NCBI GenBank assembly: GCA_965661265.1
Contig: CBFIDE010000008.1
Span: forward strand, 1 to 64,000
Source of the DNA: CBFIDE01 sp965661265
GTDB taxonomy: Bacteria; Bacteroidota; Bacteroidia; Flavobacteriales; Schleiferiaceae
Direction of reading: 5' to 3'
Length of the DNA: 64,000 nt
The notes beneath the pieces are model-generated. The model saw only the letters and a list, made by a program, of their open reading frames with translations, did no database searches and had not been told where the DNA came from. The stretch's first letter is position 1; every line of letters starts with the position of its first letter. A program made the position numbers and the translations under genes. This document shows, in pieces, positions 19,648 to 29,325 of the stretch.

Positions 19648-22600
19648 TTAGAAATTATAAGAAATTCCAATACGGAATCTTCTTGGTAATGAATAGTTAA
19701 ATGGACTTGCTACTCTTCTAGCATATAAATCAACATAAGACTGCGTATTTACCTGCTCCTGAATATTAGCCTGTGCTTGAGCTGAAGTTAAATAACCGTC
19801 ATCATCAGCACTTCCTGTGAAGTTATATACGTTTATTACGTTCTGAGTATTCAAAGCGTTTAGTATCTGAAGATAAACTTCTAAAGAATTCTTTTTATCC
19901 TTACCAACAGCAAAAATTTTGTTAATTCTCATATCAACAGTAAACTGCCATGGCAATCTAGTTCCATTTACTTGCCCATCAATTGGCACAGAGCTCGGAT
20001 CACCACCTATAGAATATGCCTGACTTCTCTTAGTATATGGAGCTCCAGAAAGTGCATTCATGGTAATATTAATCCCTGCATTTGCAAGTACATTCTTATC
20101 GCCCCAGACCGGACCATTATAGTTAGGGCCATCCGCATATCTGTAATCAAACCTAAATAACAACTGATGTCTGTTATCAAATGTTAATGGTAATAGATAT
20201 CTAAGGTTAGGCTGTCCTGAGTTAGCTAAGTTAGCCCCAGAATTTGGACCAGAACCTGTTCCGTCAGCAAACTGTAATGTATAGTTTGCATTAATTCTGA
20301 TGTTATTCACTCTTCTTAAGTCATACTCTAATGTAAAAGCCTTTACCGTTCCAAAATCTTGGTTTCCATAAGCGGTGTAAGAAATAGGATATGCTTGTGA
20401 TAAATAAGTTACTTGAATAAGATCTCTTAATTCTCTATAGAATGCCGCAATTTTAATTGCTGATCTATCTGTTAAAGCTTGCTTAAATCCAATTTCATAC
20501 TCAGTAGTAATCTGTGGTCTTAGATCAGGATTGTTGTAGAAAGCACTAGATCTCTGATTCAATAAATCTAAATACTGGAATGGATCTAATCTAGATAAAC
20601 CAGTAGTAGGTCTTTGAGCAAGCTTATCAAAGTGAGCCACAAATATTGCCTCATCAGTTATAGGGAAGTTGAAAGATATTCTAGGCATTACAACAACCTC
20701 TGGCTCATAATCTCTAAAAGTAGCTGGATCAAGTGTATTCGCAGTATCAGCTCTAGCAGGATCAACCAAGAAAGGTTGTGCTCTACCACCGGCTGCATCA
20801 GCAATCTCCTTCGGATCTGCAATAGGTTCACCAATTGCATTGTACCATTGTGATCCATCTCTATATCCTACAATTTGAGTTGATGTTCCACTTCCACTTG
20901 TGTACTCTGTATTATTGACATAAACTACAAAGTCTTGACCGATTGAACTTGGCACAACAGCATCACTTAATGGTGATGAAGCAAGATCCTTAACAGCATA
21001 TGTCGGGAATAAAGAATATGGATCCTTAAGAACACTTTGATTAAGATCAAAACGGTCAACTCTAATACCCACATTAAATGTAAGATCCTTATAGTTAAAC
21101 TGATCCTGAATATAACCTGCTATATATATCGGCTGAAAAGCCCCAACCTCACGCTTAAAGTTTCCATTCTCATCAACAGCAGTATAGAAGTCTTCTACAC
21201 TTGGGTTTGTATTTAAAATCTGACCTGTATGATCATATCCGTAGTAAGACACATATCTTGTTCCCCCAATATTTATCAATTCATCTGGAGCAAACATATC
21301 CAGTGAGAAAAGATTTGGATCGATATTATCGATATTAATCTGTTGATTATTAGCAACACCTAATAGATTTCTAACATTAGCTCCAAACTCTGATCTATCA
21401 CTTTGATTATAAAGGAAGTTATAGTTCACAGTATCTTGAAAAACTCCTTGCTCATTAACAACATAAATAGGATTGTCTACATCTAATTCTGTTTGCGCTC
21501 TATTCTGCAGCTGTCTCATTTGTGCCCACATACCTAAAGGGCTAAGAGAATAAGCTCTATCTATTCTTTGTTCAAACTCAAATCCCACGATAATAGAGTG
21601 GTTCTTAATATCAAAGTTAGTAGATGCAGTCAAACGGAACTGGCTATTTCTACTTTGGCTAAAACCACCTTGTGAAGTACCAACATCAGTCCATAGTCCA
21701 TACACAGAACCCGGATTTGTACCATTAATTGGCACACCCGCACCGCTAATAAGAAGAATATCTTCTGTTCTTAAACCAGGATTATCTTTGGCTAAATTAA
21801 AGTATTGCTCAACATAATTCTCTCTAATCGGATTATAACCACTTCCTGTGAAATTCACTCCCGTAGTTTGAGTTCCCACAAATCTGTAAGCTCCACCAGC
21901 TAAAGTGTCATCATATACGTAAGCCGGGTTTTGCTGAAGATCAAAATAGCCAACATGACCATATAAGAAAGCATTATCTCCAAAACGATCATTTCTAGTT
22001 TCATTAAAATCTCTAGTGTAATCTACCTGAATATTATAGTATGCATTTTTAATTAAAGCATCCTTATCTTCACTATTTTCAAATCTCTGTTGGAATCTAG
22101 CAAAAACAGACCAGTCTCTATTTAAACGATCTACATTATTATTATAGTTTAATAAATGACTAGCATAACTAGAAGCTTTGTCATTGTCATATACAAATCT
22201 ACCTCCAACGTTAAAGTTTGTAGTACTAGAAGTTAATACTTGAATAGTACCGTTCAATCTTAACTGATTATCCCAACTATTAGGTCTTCTATCAATCTCA
22301 CTAATTGATTCATCATTTAAATATAATGATCTACTATTTACAGAGTTTCCTGAAGGATCTAATCTCAATGGATTCTCCTGATAGCTTTTAAGAGTATCCT
22401 CATTTACTGATAAATAAGGCTGCGCACCTGGTCTAGGCTCAACAACATATTGGTACTCACTAGACATTAAGAAACCAACAATAGTTTTGTCGCCTTTCTT
22501 ATAAATAGGCCCCCCCACAGTAAGTGCAGCAAGATTATAATTTTGCTCATCCAAACCATCAAACAATAATGTAAAAGGAGCAGAAGTTAATACCTCAGCA

Positions 22601-23292
22601 TTACCAAAGAACTTTCCACTTGGACCTCTTGTAGTAGTTGAAATCACACCACCCACAGCATCACCATACTGAGCAGGCAAACCTCCTGATATTACTTCAG
22701 TCTGTAAAATTGCCGCCTGAGGAATATTAACAGAACCTCTAACTTTTACCCCATCAATAAAATAAACAGTACCCTCACCTCTAGATCCTCTAATATTTGT
22801 TTCTCCATTATTACTTACCACAACACCGGCAGTTTGAGCGGCAACACTAGTAATATCACGCACGGCCATATTAACAATATCTTCAGAGGTAGTTACTGTT
22901 CCTGTTTTACCTTTCTCAATCAATGGTGCTTCATAGGTAATTTCAACAGTAGTCAACATCTCTGAAGCCTCTCTTAGTTTGAAATCTTGATTAGTTGGAG
23001 TATTGGGAGAAATATTTACTCCTTTTAGAGTAACAGTTGCCATACCCGTAAAGCTACACTCAACAGTATACTTACCAGCAGGAACTGGATTAATATTAAA
23101 TACACCATCAAAATCTGTTGATCCACCGGCTACAATTTCTCCGGCATCATCTTTGATAGTAATATTAGCGAAAGGGATAGTTTCACCGTTAGCTTGTTCA
23201 GTTACCTTTCCTCTAAAGGATCCAGGTCTTGTTTGCCCAAAAGCAAATAAAGAAACTGTTAGTAGTAGTATTGAAAAATATTTCTTTCCCAT
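19648..23292 (-). CDS. Large TonB-dependent receptor with CarboxypepD_reg domain
   Basis: A 1214-residue outer-membrane receptor. The signal peptide ends near LFAFGQ (residue 19), the carboxypeptidase-regulatory domain covers about 22-105 (SFRGKVTEQANGETIPFANI), the plug lies near 115-250 (GVVVSNNGETNIRGSRGEG, GGLPAQYGDAVGGVIS) and the rest is barrel ending FRIGISYNF. It heads the trio with the giant CTD protein and the PorV-like protein. This arrangement is recurrent in Bacteroidota, but its substrate is not established to my knowledge; no SusD partner is present. Confidence 0.93.
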   Translation of the reverse strand: MGKKYFSILLLTVSLFAFGQTRPGSFRGKVTEQANGETIPFANITIKDDAGEIVAGGSTDFDGVFNINPVPAGKYTVECSFTGMATVTLKGVNISPNTPTNQDFKLREASEMLTTVEITYEAPLIEKGKTGTVTTSEDIVNMAVRDITSVAAQTAGVVVSNNGETNIRGSRGEGTVYFIDGVKVRGSVNIPQAAILQTEVISGGLPAQYGDAVGGVISTTTRGPSGKFFGNAEVLTSAPFTLLFDGLDEQNYNLAALTVGGPIYKKGDKTIVGFLMSSEYQYVVEPRPGAQPYLSVNEDTLKSYQENPLRLDPSGNSVNSRSLYLNDESISEIDRRPNSWDNQLRLNGTIQVLTSSTTNFNVGGRFVYDNDKASSYASHLLNYNNNVDRLNRDWSVFARFQQRFENSEDKDALIKNAYYNIQVDYTRDFNETRNDRFGDNAFLYGHVGYFDLQQNPAYVYDDTLAGGAYRFVGTQTTGVNFTGSGYNPIRENYVEQYFNLAKDNPGLRTEDILLISGAGVPINGTNPGSVYGLWTDVGTSQGGFSQSRNSQFRLTASTNFDIKNHSIIVGFEFEQRIDRAYSLSPLGMWAQMRQLQNRAQTELDVDNPIYVVNEQGVFQDTVNYNFLYNQSDRSEFGANVRNLLGVANNQQINIDNIDPNLFSLDMFAPDELINIGGTRYVSYYGYDHTGQILNTNPSVEDFYTAVDENGNFKREVGAFQPIYIAGYIQDQFNYKDLTFNVGIRVDRFDLNQSVLKDPYSLFPTYAVKDLASSPLSDAVVPSSIGQDFVVYVNNTEYTSGSGTSTQIVGYRDGSQWYNAIGEPIADPKEIADAAGGRAQPFLVDPARADTANTLDPATFRDYEPEVVVMPRISFNFPITDEAIFVAHFDKLAQRPTTGLSRLDPFQYLDLLNQRSSAFYNNPDLRPQITTEYEIGFKQALTDRSAIKIAAFYRELRDLIQVTYLSQAYPISYTAYGNQDFGTVKAFTLEYDLRRVNNIRINANYTLQFADGTGSGPNSGANLANSGQPNLRYLLPLTFDNRHQLLFRFDYRYADGPNYNGPVWGDKNVLANAGINITMNALSGAPYTKRSQAYSIGGDPSSVPIDGQVNGTRLPWQFTVDMRINKIFAVGKDKKNSLEVYLQILNALNTQNVINVYNFTGSADDDGYLTSAQAQANIQEQVNTQSYVDLYARRVASPFNYSLPRRFRIGISYNF

Positions 23293-23509
23293 ATTATTAA
23301 AGTGCTTAATGATTTAGGCATTTTTGTCACCAAAGGCCGTAAATATAGTTTAATATGTAGTACGAATCCAAGCCTATCGTCATTCTGAAGGGAATTTCTG
23401 AATAAACCTTTGATTATGAATTAATTTTATTTAACATTTTTTTAAGATTCTCTAAATATAGCAAGACATTTCAGCTGGCAAATAGTTTTTCACTTAATTT
23501 GTCTTGCCT

Positions 23510-23947
23510 ATGAAACATTTGTCTCATCTATATCTATTGACACTACTTTTAGTTTTGGTTGCCTCAGCTTGTAATAAAGACGAAACATCTAATTTTCCAA
23601 ACATTCAAGTAGACGAAGTTGTATTCCTCAACAACCCGAGTAATATAGACTTGGCAGCTCCTGGCGGCTATGTAAACATTCAAGGTGGCTATAGAGGCAT
23701 TTTAGTTTACAGACGATTTATTAATGGTGGCACTGATGATTTTGCAGCCTATGATTTGGCCTGTCCTGAACACTTTGAACAATCATGTTCTGTTTTAGAA
23801 GTATCCGATGATGATACATTTCTTGAATGTCCGTGCAATGGAGAGAAATATCTAATTTTTGATGGGGGGCCATCTACGGGAGCAACTACTTCACTTATCC
23901 CTTATAACACTTCTGTTAGCGGTCAATTTGTAAGGATATTTAATTAA
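23510..23947 (+). CDS. Rieske-fold lipoprotein with altered cluster ligands
   Basis: About 145 residues from the ATG at 23510 (a TTG two codons earlier is less likely). A lipobox VASAC at about 17-21 makes it a lipoprotein. The C-terminal half has the Rieske layout: CPEH followed about 20 residues later by CPCNGEKYLIFDGGPSTG. Canonical Rieske sites read C-x-H and C-x-x-H; here the first His is shifted by one (C-P-E-H) and the second is replaced by Asn (C-P-C-N). It may hold no cluster, a different one, or zinc. It is divergent from the large TonB receptor. Confidence 0.75.
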   Translation: MKHLSHLYLLTLLLVLVASACNKDETSNFPNIQVDEVVFLNNPSNIDLAAPGGYVNIQGGYRGILVYRRFINGGTDDFAAYDLACPEHFEQSCSVLEVSDDDTFLECPCNGEKYLIFDGGPSTGATTSLIPYNTSVSGQFVRIFN

Positions 23948-24126
23948 GCTTTCCCTTTCGGTCGATTCAGATTACGAACTCCCAGAACGGATCCAATAAA
24001 GGCCAATAATCCAATAAAAGGAAATGGAGCCGGAGAGCCTGGTGGATGTCCCTGAACTGGTTGAGATATAATCCAAGATTGGGCAAAAAGAAGAATAATA
24101 AGCAGAAGCACTAATTTGATTCTCAT
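23944..24126 (-). CDS. 60-residue membrane peptide with CTERM-like C-terminus
   Basis: A small ORF whose ATG overlaps the stop of the 706-residue secreted protein gene (ATGA), so translation is coupled. It consists of a hydrophobic signal (about 1-20, ending IISQ), a short Gly/Pro-rich linker (GHPPGSPAPFPF), one hydrophobic helix (about 36-50) and a basic tail RNLNRPKGKA. This order of Pro-rich motif, helix and basic end resembles protein-sorting C-terminal signals of the PEP-CTERM kind found in other secretion systems. No sortase-like gene is in the window. Its 3' end overlaps the Rieske-like gene by 4 bp. Confidence 0.6.
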   Translation of the reverse strand: MRIKLVLLLIILLFAQSWIISQPVQGHPPGSPAPFPFIGLLAFIGSVLGVRNLNRPKGKA

Positions 24127-26243
24127 GGCAGGAAAATTTTCTTTGTTATTAAACCAAAATCTTTAGTTTCAATCTGAAGCACTAAAATTTGAGACTTAGT
24201 TTGTTGAAAAGGGATTTTCAGATTAGAAAGATACCTCCGGGGACTCATACTCTTTATAATTCTAGAATCCAATGATATTAACTTAACTTCATTGACATAA
24301 GCATCCGCATTAAATTCAAGCTGTAAAAAGCCACTCTGATAGCTATAGTCCATCTCAAACAAATTATCCTTTCCCAATTCAAGAAAATCATTCCAGCAAA
24401 GAACCAATTCTTCAAAATCTGAGTCAATCCTATTAATCACAAAAGCACCAGTACTAAAATCATGTAGAAAGTCACCTTTGTTATTTTTAATGAAGAAATG
24501 CCTCTCTTTATTTATATAGGATGTTTTTAAACGGAGTTCTACCGACGGCTCTTGGCCTATAATTTTAAGAGGAATTTCTTGAATTGACGATTGTGAGATA
24601 AATTTATTTTGATAGTCTAAACCAGAGACAGAAAAAGCGATCTCGGCCTTTTGCCCAGGGCTCAAACGTAATTCAGAATCTCGCTTTTGATTCTCTTGAA
24701 CTGAACTATTGTTAAAAGCTAATGCCACCCTAGAAATAATACTATTTTCTATATAAAGCTCAATACCTAAAACCTCTTGCAAAGTCTTATACCTTTTTAC
24801 AATGGATTCCATTTCAATGGTACCTTGACTCCAATGAATTTCCTCAGCCGAATCAGATTTCACAAAGAAGGATTGCATTGGAGGAATTTGATCACCCAAT
24901 TCTGAGTTTTGAAGTTCTTTAGGAATCCACGGGTTATACGAATACCATAAATTTCTTTCATCGTCATGGACATAATAAGTCTGATCTAATTTTGGATTAT
25001 TGACCAAATGCTTGGACCATGAAATTTGAGCCAAAAATGGATTGGCCAAAAAATTCCATTTATCAGTGGATGTGGTATCTAAAGAAATTGAAAAATCATT
25101 TGAATAAGCCTGTCCGCTCAGCTCTAATTCAACTGGAAGGCTATCAAAGTATGGGAGACCAAGGAATAGACTGTAGCCTATCGGCAATATACTATCATCA
25201 AAGGAAGTAATTCTGCTCCATTTTTGATTTTTAAATGAATACAAATTATTAATACTATCGGCTTTAAATAGTGGAGAAACTCCTTGTTGATTGAGCAAAC
25301 TTTGCCAAGTTGTAGACAATGGAAATCCTAAATTAAACCACCTATTTAGAGAATCTGATTTAAGAGTAGTCTTAACTTTGATGGGACTAAGAAGAGAACC
25401 TTTTATTTGTGGATATTGATCCGTACTTAAATTTAGAACTAGAGTGTCATCCAGAGTCAAAGTATTTTGAATAATTAGATGGGCAGAATCCAGAATATTT
25501 AGGGAGCGAGCTTGAACACATTTCAATTCAGCTTGGCCGGATTGAATAAAAATATCTCCTAAAAAAGTATCGAGTAAAATCACATTAGAAGAGGCAATAC
25601 CATTGGGATTAAAAGTTGAGTTCCATGAAGCTCCATTAAAAACAAGAGCATACGATTGAATAGGAAAAGCATCACTATCTGAGGCTAAATGATTTGAGTT
25701 AGAATATGGGTCCAATCTATTTATTCCTCCAAATATCCAATCTAGCGAGTCAAAATCAGTTGTTGCATTAGCGCTTGGTATTCTTACCGCCCAGGAATCC
25801 ATATAATCCCAAAATGCTCCACTACCATTTGAATCGGCTTGACCGAAAACATCTATAAGCTGCTCAGAGCCCAGAAAATACGAAGAGGTATCATAAAAAA
25901 GCTCAACGGCATCATTACCATTAATATTGATTACTGAAGTGCTAAAATCTGGACTAAAACCAAACCAATAATTAAAGAAAGATGCATCAGTGCTGATGTA
26001 AATATAGTCTCCAGCTTGAGCGACTCCAGACAAAATGAACTCAGGCCCATCTGTCCCGCCTCCATTATTTGCAGAGCCAATAGCATATTGACTCAGATCA
26101 TCAATGCTTGACTGGACAAAAAGCTCCAAAAGCTTTGGTTTACCTCCAGGCAGAGGGCCATCCATTACTCCCGTTATTACTAAAGATTGCCCAGAAAGAC
26201 ATTGGGCAAGAAAAAAGATGCAAAGTAAAGATAGATACTTCAT
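24123..26243 (-). CDS. Secreted protein with lamin-tail-like domain and T9SS-type tail
   Basis: About 706 residues from the ATG at 26243, which puts MKYLSLLCIFFLAQCLSGQ first as a proper signal peptide; an earlier in-frame start would precede it with a poor leader. Residues of about 20-160 (LVITGVMDGPLPGGKPKLLELFV, AVELFYDTS, IDVFGQADSNG) resemble the lamin-tail domain found in many Bacteroidota secreted proteins. The last 80 residues (YVNEVKLISLDSRIIKSM to FGLITKKIFLP) look like a type A T9SS sorting domain. No catalytic motif is visible. The 60-residue peptide gene is coupled to its stop codon. Confidence 0.65.
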   Translation of the reverse strand: MKYLSLLCIFFLAQCLSGQSLVITGVMDGPLPGGKPKLLELFVQSSIDDLSQYAIGSANNGGGTDGPEFILSGVAQAGDYIYISTDASFFNYWFGFSPDFSTSVININGNDAVELFYDTSSYFLGSEQLIDVFGQADSNGSGAFWDYMDSWAVRIPSANATTDFDSLDWIFGGINRLDPYSNSNHLASDSDAFPIQSYALVFNGASWNSTFNPNGIASSNVILLDTFLGDIFIQSGQAELKCVQARSLNILDSAHLIIQNTLTLDDTLVLNLSTDQYPQIKGSLLSPIKVKTTLKSDSLNRWFNLGFPLSTTWQSLLNQQGVSPLFKADSINNLYSFKNQKWSRITSFDDSILPIGYSLFLGLPYFDSLPVELELSGQAYSNDFSISLDTTSTDKWNFLANPFLAQISWSKHLVNNPKLDQTYYVHDDERNLWYSYNPWIPKELQNSELGDQIPPMQSFFVKSDSAEEIHWSQGTIEMESIVKRYKTLQEVLGIELYIENSIISRVALAFNNSSVQENQKRDSELRLSPGQKAEIAFSVSGLDYQNKFISQSSIQEIPLKIIGQEPSVELRLKTSYINKERHFFIKNNKGDFLHDFSTGAFVINRIDSDFEELVLCWNDFLELGKDNLFEMDYSYQSGFLQLEFNADAYVNEVKLISLDSRIIKSMSPRRYLSNLKIPFQQTKSQILVLQIETKDFGLITKKIFLP

Positions 26244-26325
26244 TCTAATTATTGTGAGGATCCTCCATCCCAACAATATTGAAGTTACGCCTATATCAGC
26301 ACCTTACAAAAAAAAAGCATTGCAT

Positions 26326-26356
26326 AAAAAAAGCCCGTCCAAATGGACAGGCTTTT
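26326..26356 (-). terminator. Terminator of the atpDC operon
   Basis: On the minus strand, GCCTGTCC (26352-26345) pairs with GGACGGGC (26340-26333) around a four-base loop, followed by a run of seven Ts. It lies about 25 bp after the atpC stop. A shorter T-run on the other side could give weak termination on the + strand as well. Confidence 0.9.
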
Positions 26357-26378
26357 CAAATATATATCTGCTTAGAAA

Positions 26379-26669
26379 TTAATCCGCAAGAACAATTACT
26401 TTATTATTTTGAACTTCCAAAACACCACCCTTAATAGATAGTCTTAAGATTTTGTCGTTGCTTTTATCAACTTCTAATTTACCACTTAGCTCATCAAACT
26501 TCTTAGAAGAAGAAGCAAGATCAATCTTTACACGACCTTCAGTTAAAGTACTGATAATTGGAGCGTGATTGTCTAAGATTTGTAATTGACCATCAGCACC
26601 AGGCAGTTGAACTGCATCCGCATCACCTGAAAAAATCTTGGCCTCTGGAGTTATTATATCTAAGTGCAT
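26379..26669 (-). CDS. atpC: ATP synthase F1 subunit epsilon
   Basis: The epsilon subunit belongs to the central stalk of F1 and couples rotation to catalysis. At 96 residues it is the short form that keeps only the N-terminal beta sandwich (MHLDIITPEAKIFSGDADAVQLPGADGQ split around residues 1-28, NHAPIISTLTEGRV near 33-46) and lacks the C-terminal helical hairpin of longer homologues, as is usual in Bacteroidota. Without the hairpin, ATP-dependent inhibition by epsilon is unlikely. It is 20 bp downstream of atpD. Confidence 0.93.
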   Translation of the reverse strand: MHLDIITPEAKIFSGDADAVQLPGADGQLQILDNHAPIISTLTEGRVKIDLASSSKKFDELSGKLEVDKSNDKILRLSIKGGVLEVQNNKVIVLAD

Positions 26670-26689
26670 AGCATTAAATTTTAAGCTAA

Positions 26690-28210
26690 TTAAGCTTCAG
26701 TAAGCATTTTCTCTCCAGCTTCAACAACCTCTTCGATACTTCCTTTTAAGTTAAAGGCTGCTTCTGGATACTTATCCATTTCGCCATCTAAGATCATATT
26801 GAAACCTTTAATCGTCTCTTCAATTCCAACAAATACTCCAGGAAGACCAGTAAACTGCTCTGCTACGTGGAATGGCTGAGAAAGGAATCTCTGAACACGA
26901 CGTGCTCTATGAACTACTAATTTATCTTCTTCAGATAATTCATCCATACCTAAAATAGCGATGATATCCTGTAGCTCCTTATATCTCTGTAAGATCTCTT
27001 TAACATCTTGAGCACACTTATAGTGCTTATCTCCAATAATTTCTGGAGCAAGAATTCTAGAAGTAGAATCTAGAGGATCTACCGCAGGGTAAATACCTAA
27101 TTCAGCAATCTTACGACTCAATACAGTAGTTGCATCTAAGTGAGCAAATGTTGTAGCTGGAGCCGGGTCAGTTAAATCATCCGCAGGTACATAAACTGCC
27201 TGAACAGAAGTAATAGAACCATTTTTAGTAGAAGTAATACGTTCCTGCATTGTTCCCATCTCTGTTGCAAGAGTTGGCTGGTAACCTACTGCAGAAGGCA
27301 TACGACCTAATAATGCAGATACCTCAGAACCCGCTTGTGTAAAACGGAAAATGTTGTCAATAAAGAATAGAATATCTCTACCTGCTTCACTTTCTTCACC
27401 TTTATCACCATCACGGAAATACTCCGCTAAAGTCAATCCTGATAACGCAACTCTAGCACGTGCACCAGGAGGCTCATTCATTTGACCGAATACAAAAGAA
27501 GCCTTAGACTCCTTCATTTGTTCTTTATCAACTTTAGATAAATCCCATCCTCCATTTTCCATAGACTCTAAGAACTCATCACCATATTTTATAATACCTG
27601 ACTCAAGCATCTCTCTAAGTAAGTCATTACCCTCACGAGTTCTTTCACCTACACCAGCAAATACTGAAAGACCACCGTGACCTTTTGCAATGTTGTTGAT
27701 CAATTCCTGAATAAGTACAGTCTTACCTACACCAGCACCACCAAACAAACCAATCTTACCACCTTTAGAATAAGGCTCGATAAGGTCAATTACTTTGATA
27801 CCTGTATAAAGTATTTCACTTGAAGTAGAAAGATCCTCAAAACGAGGAGCCTCTCTGTGAATTGGTAAACCAGCCTTAGACCCTTCTACTGGAGATATTC
27901 CATCAATAGTTTCACCAATAACATTAAATAATCTTCCTTTTATTCCCTCACCAGTTGGCATTTCAATTGGGCTTCCAGTTGAAATAACCTCTTGCCCACG
28001 AGTAAGACCATCAGTAGAGTCCATCGCAATAGCTCTTACCGTATCTTCACCTACGTGCTTTTGTGTTTCCAGAACGATAACAGAACCGTCTGCCTTTTTA
28101 ACTTCTAATGAGTCATAGATGCGCGGAAGCGTACTATTATTTGTTGTATCAAAGTGTACATCCACTACTGGACCAATAACCTGTGATATTTTACCTAATG
28201 CCTGAGACAT
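26690..28210 (-). CDS. atpD: ATP synthase F1 subunit beta
   Basis: The catalytic subunit of F1-ATPase. The 506-residue sequence shows the Walker A motif GGAGVGKTVLI near 158-168, GERTREGNDL near 194-203, the catalytic loop FVFGQMNEPPGAR near 240-252, Walker B ILFFIDNIFRF near 280-290 and the signature PAVDPLDSTSR near 383-393. Only beta and epsilon are here; the remaining F-type genes must lie elsewhere, which is the standard split in Flavobacteriia. Confidence 0.98.
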   Translation of the reverse strand: MSQALGKISQVIGPVVDVHFDTTNNSTLPRIYDSLEVKKADGSVIVLETQKHVGEDTVRAIAMDSTDGLTRGQEVISTGSPIEMPTGEGIKGRLFNVIGETIDGISPVEGSKAGLPIHREAPRFEDLSTSSEILYTGIKVIDLIEPYSKGGKIGLFGGAGVGKTVLIQELINNIAKGHGGLSVFAGVGERTREGNDLLREMLESGIIKYGDEFLESMENGGWDLSKVDKEQMKESKASFVFGQMNEPPGARARVALSGLTLAEYFRDGDKGEESEAGRDILFFIDNIFRFTQAGSEVSALLGRMPSAVGYQPTLATEMGTMQERITSTKNGSITSVQAVYVPADDLTDPAPATTFAHLDATTVLSRKIAELGIYPAVDPLDSTSRILAPEIIGDKHYKCAQDVKEILQRYKELQDIIAILGMDELSEEDKLVVHRARRVQRFLSQPFHVAEQFTGLPGVFVGIEETIKGFNMILDGEMDKYPEAAFNLKGSIEEVVEAGEKMLTEA

Positions 28211-28255
28211 GCGTTTGATTTTAAATTAACTAAGTCTGCTGTCTAAATTTTGCTG

Positions 28256-28284
28256 CAAAAATAATCTAATATTCCTTAATACAA
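28256..28284 (-). promoter_or_regulatory. Predicted promoter of atpDC
   Basis: On the minus strand a -7 box TATTTTTG (28263-28256) is preceded 18 nt upstream by TTG (28284-28282). Transcription would begin near 28249, giving a leader of about 40 nt before the atpD ATG at 28210. This matches the Bacteroidetes consensus, judged by eye. Confidence 0.5.
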
Positions 28285-28311
28285 CTAATGCTATTGAATT
28301 TTTAATTTCTC

Positions 28312-28319
28312 TACTTTTG
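28312..28319 (+). promoter_or_regulatory. Predicted -7 box for ribF
   Basis: TACTTTTG fits TAnnTTTG. A TTG at 28294-28296 could be part of a -33 element but the spacing (15 nt) is short. The transcript would carry a leader of about 60 nt before the ribF TTG start. Confidence 0.35.
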
Positions 28320-28386
28320 AACAGAGTATTAACATTTATGTCTAATACTCAATTTTCTGATTGTTAATGCTTTAAACTTCAAATCT

Positions 28387-29325
28387 TTGAAGGTATATTA
28401 TTCACTAGAAGAATTCAGCACTCTAAATAATGCTGTTGTCACCACCGGAACCTTTGACGGAGTCCATATTGGGCATCGTAAAATTTTAGATCAATTAAAC
28501 GCAATTGCACAAGAGCATGAAGGCGAATCTGTGCTTCTTACATTCTTTCCTCATCCCAGAATGGTTCTACAACCGGATGTAGAATTGAAGCTTTTAAATA
28601 CTCAAGCGGAAAAAATCAGACTTCTAAGAGAAACTGGTTTAGACCATCTTATCATTCATCCCTTTACCAAGGATTTTAGCAGAACTAAGAGCCTTGAATT
28701 TGTTAGAGATATTCTTAAAGGTCAAATAGGAGCTACTCAATTGGTTATTGGATATGATCATCATTTTGGAAGAAATAGAGAGGGAAGCTTTGAACATCTT
28801 CAAGAGTTTGGACCTCTTTATGGATTTAGCGTCCAAGAAATTCCTGCACAGGATATTAAAAGCAATACTGTGAGCAGCACTAAGATTAGAAAAGCTTTAG
28901 GAGTGGGAGATATTAAAACTGCTAATGAATATCTAAACTATAATTACCCACTTGCGGGCAAGGTGGTACACGGTGAAAAAATCGGCAAAAGCCTAGGTTA
29001 TCCAACTGCCAATATTATCTTGGAACAAACGTATAAATTGATTCCAGCTAATGGAGTATATGCTATTAGACTTAGAGTTATTTCTGAGCCCAAAATTACG
29101 TTTAATGCAATATGCAATATTGGAATGAGACCTACTTTTAGTGGTAAATTCAAAACTATTGAAATTCATATCTTAGATTTTGACAAAGATCTATACGGCG
29201 AGCATTTAGAGTTTGAATTTATTGACAGATTAAGGAGCGAGCAAAAATTTGAAGGCAAAAAAGAATTGATTGAACAGATTAAAACAGATGAGAAGAACGC
29301 TAGAAACATATTTGATGTGCTCTAA
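28387..29325 (+). CDS. ribF: Bifunctional riboflavin kinase/FAD synthetase
   Basis: RibF phosphorylates riboflavin to FMN and adenylates FMN to FAD. The gene begins with TTG at 28387, which gives the typical MKVYYSLEEF start. The nucleotidyltransferase domain (about 15-180) carries VTTGTFDGVHIGH near 18-30 and TVSSTKIRKAL near 161-171; the flavokinase domain (about 185-305) carries GKSLGYPTANI near 199-209 and GVYAIRL. The length of 312 is normal. The 3' end overlaps the LRR gene by about 11 bp. Confidence 0.96.
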   Translation: MKVYYSLEEFSTLNNAVVTTGTFDGVHIGHRKILDQLNAIAQEHEGESVLLTFFPHPRMVLQPDVELKLLNTQAEKIRLLRETGLDHLIIHPFTKDFSRTKSLEFVRDILKGQIGATQLVIGYDHHFGRNREGSFEHLQEFGPLYGFSVQEIPAQDIKSNTVSSTKIRKALGVGDIKTANEYLNYNYPLAGKVVHGEKIGKSLGYPTANIILEQTYKLIPANGVYAIRLRVISEPKITFNAICNIGMRPTFSGKFKTIEIHILDFDKDLYGEHLEFEFIDRLRSEQKFEGKKELIEQIKTDEKNARNIFDVL

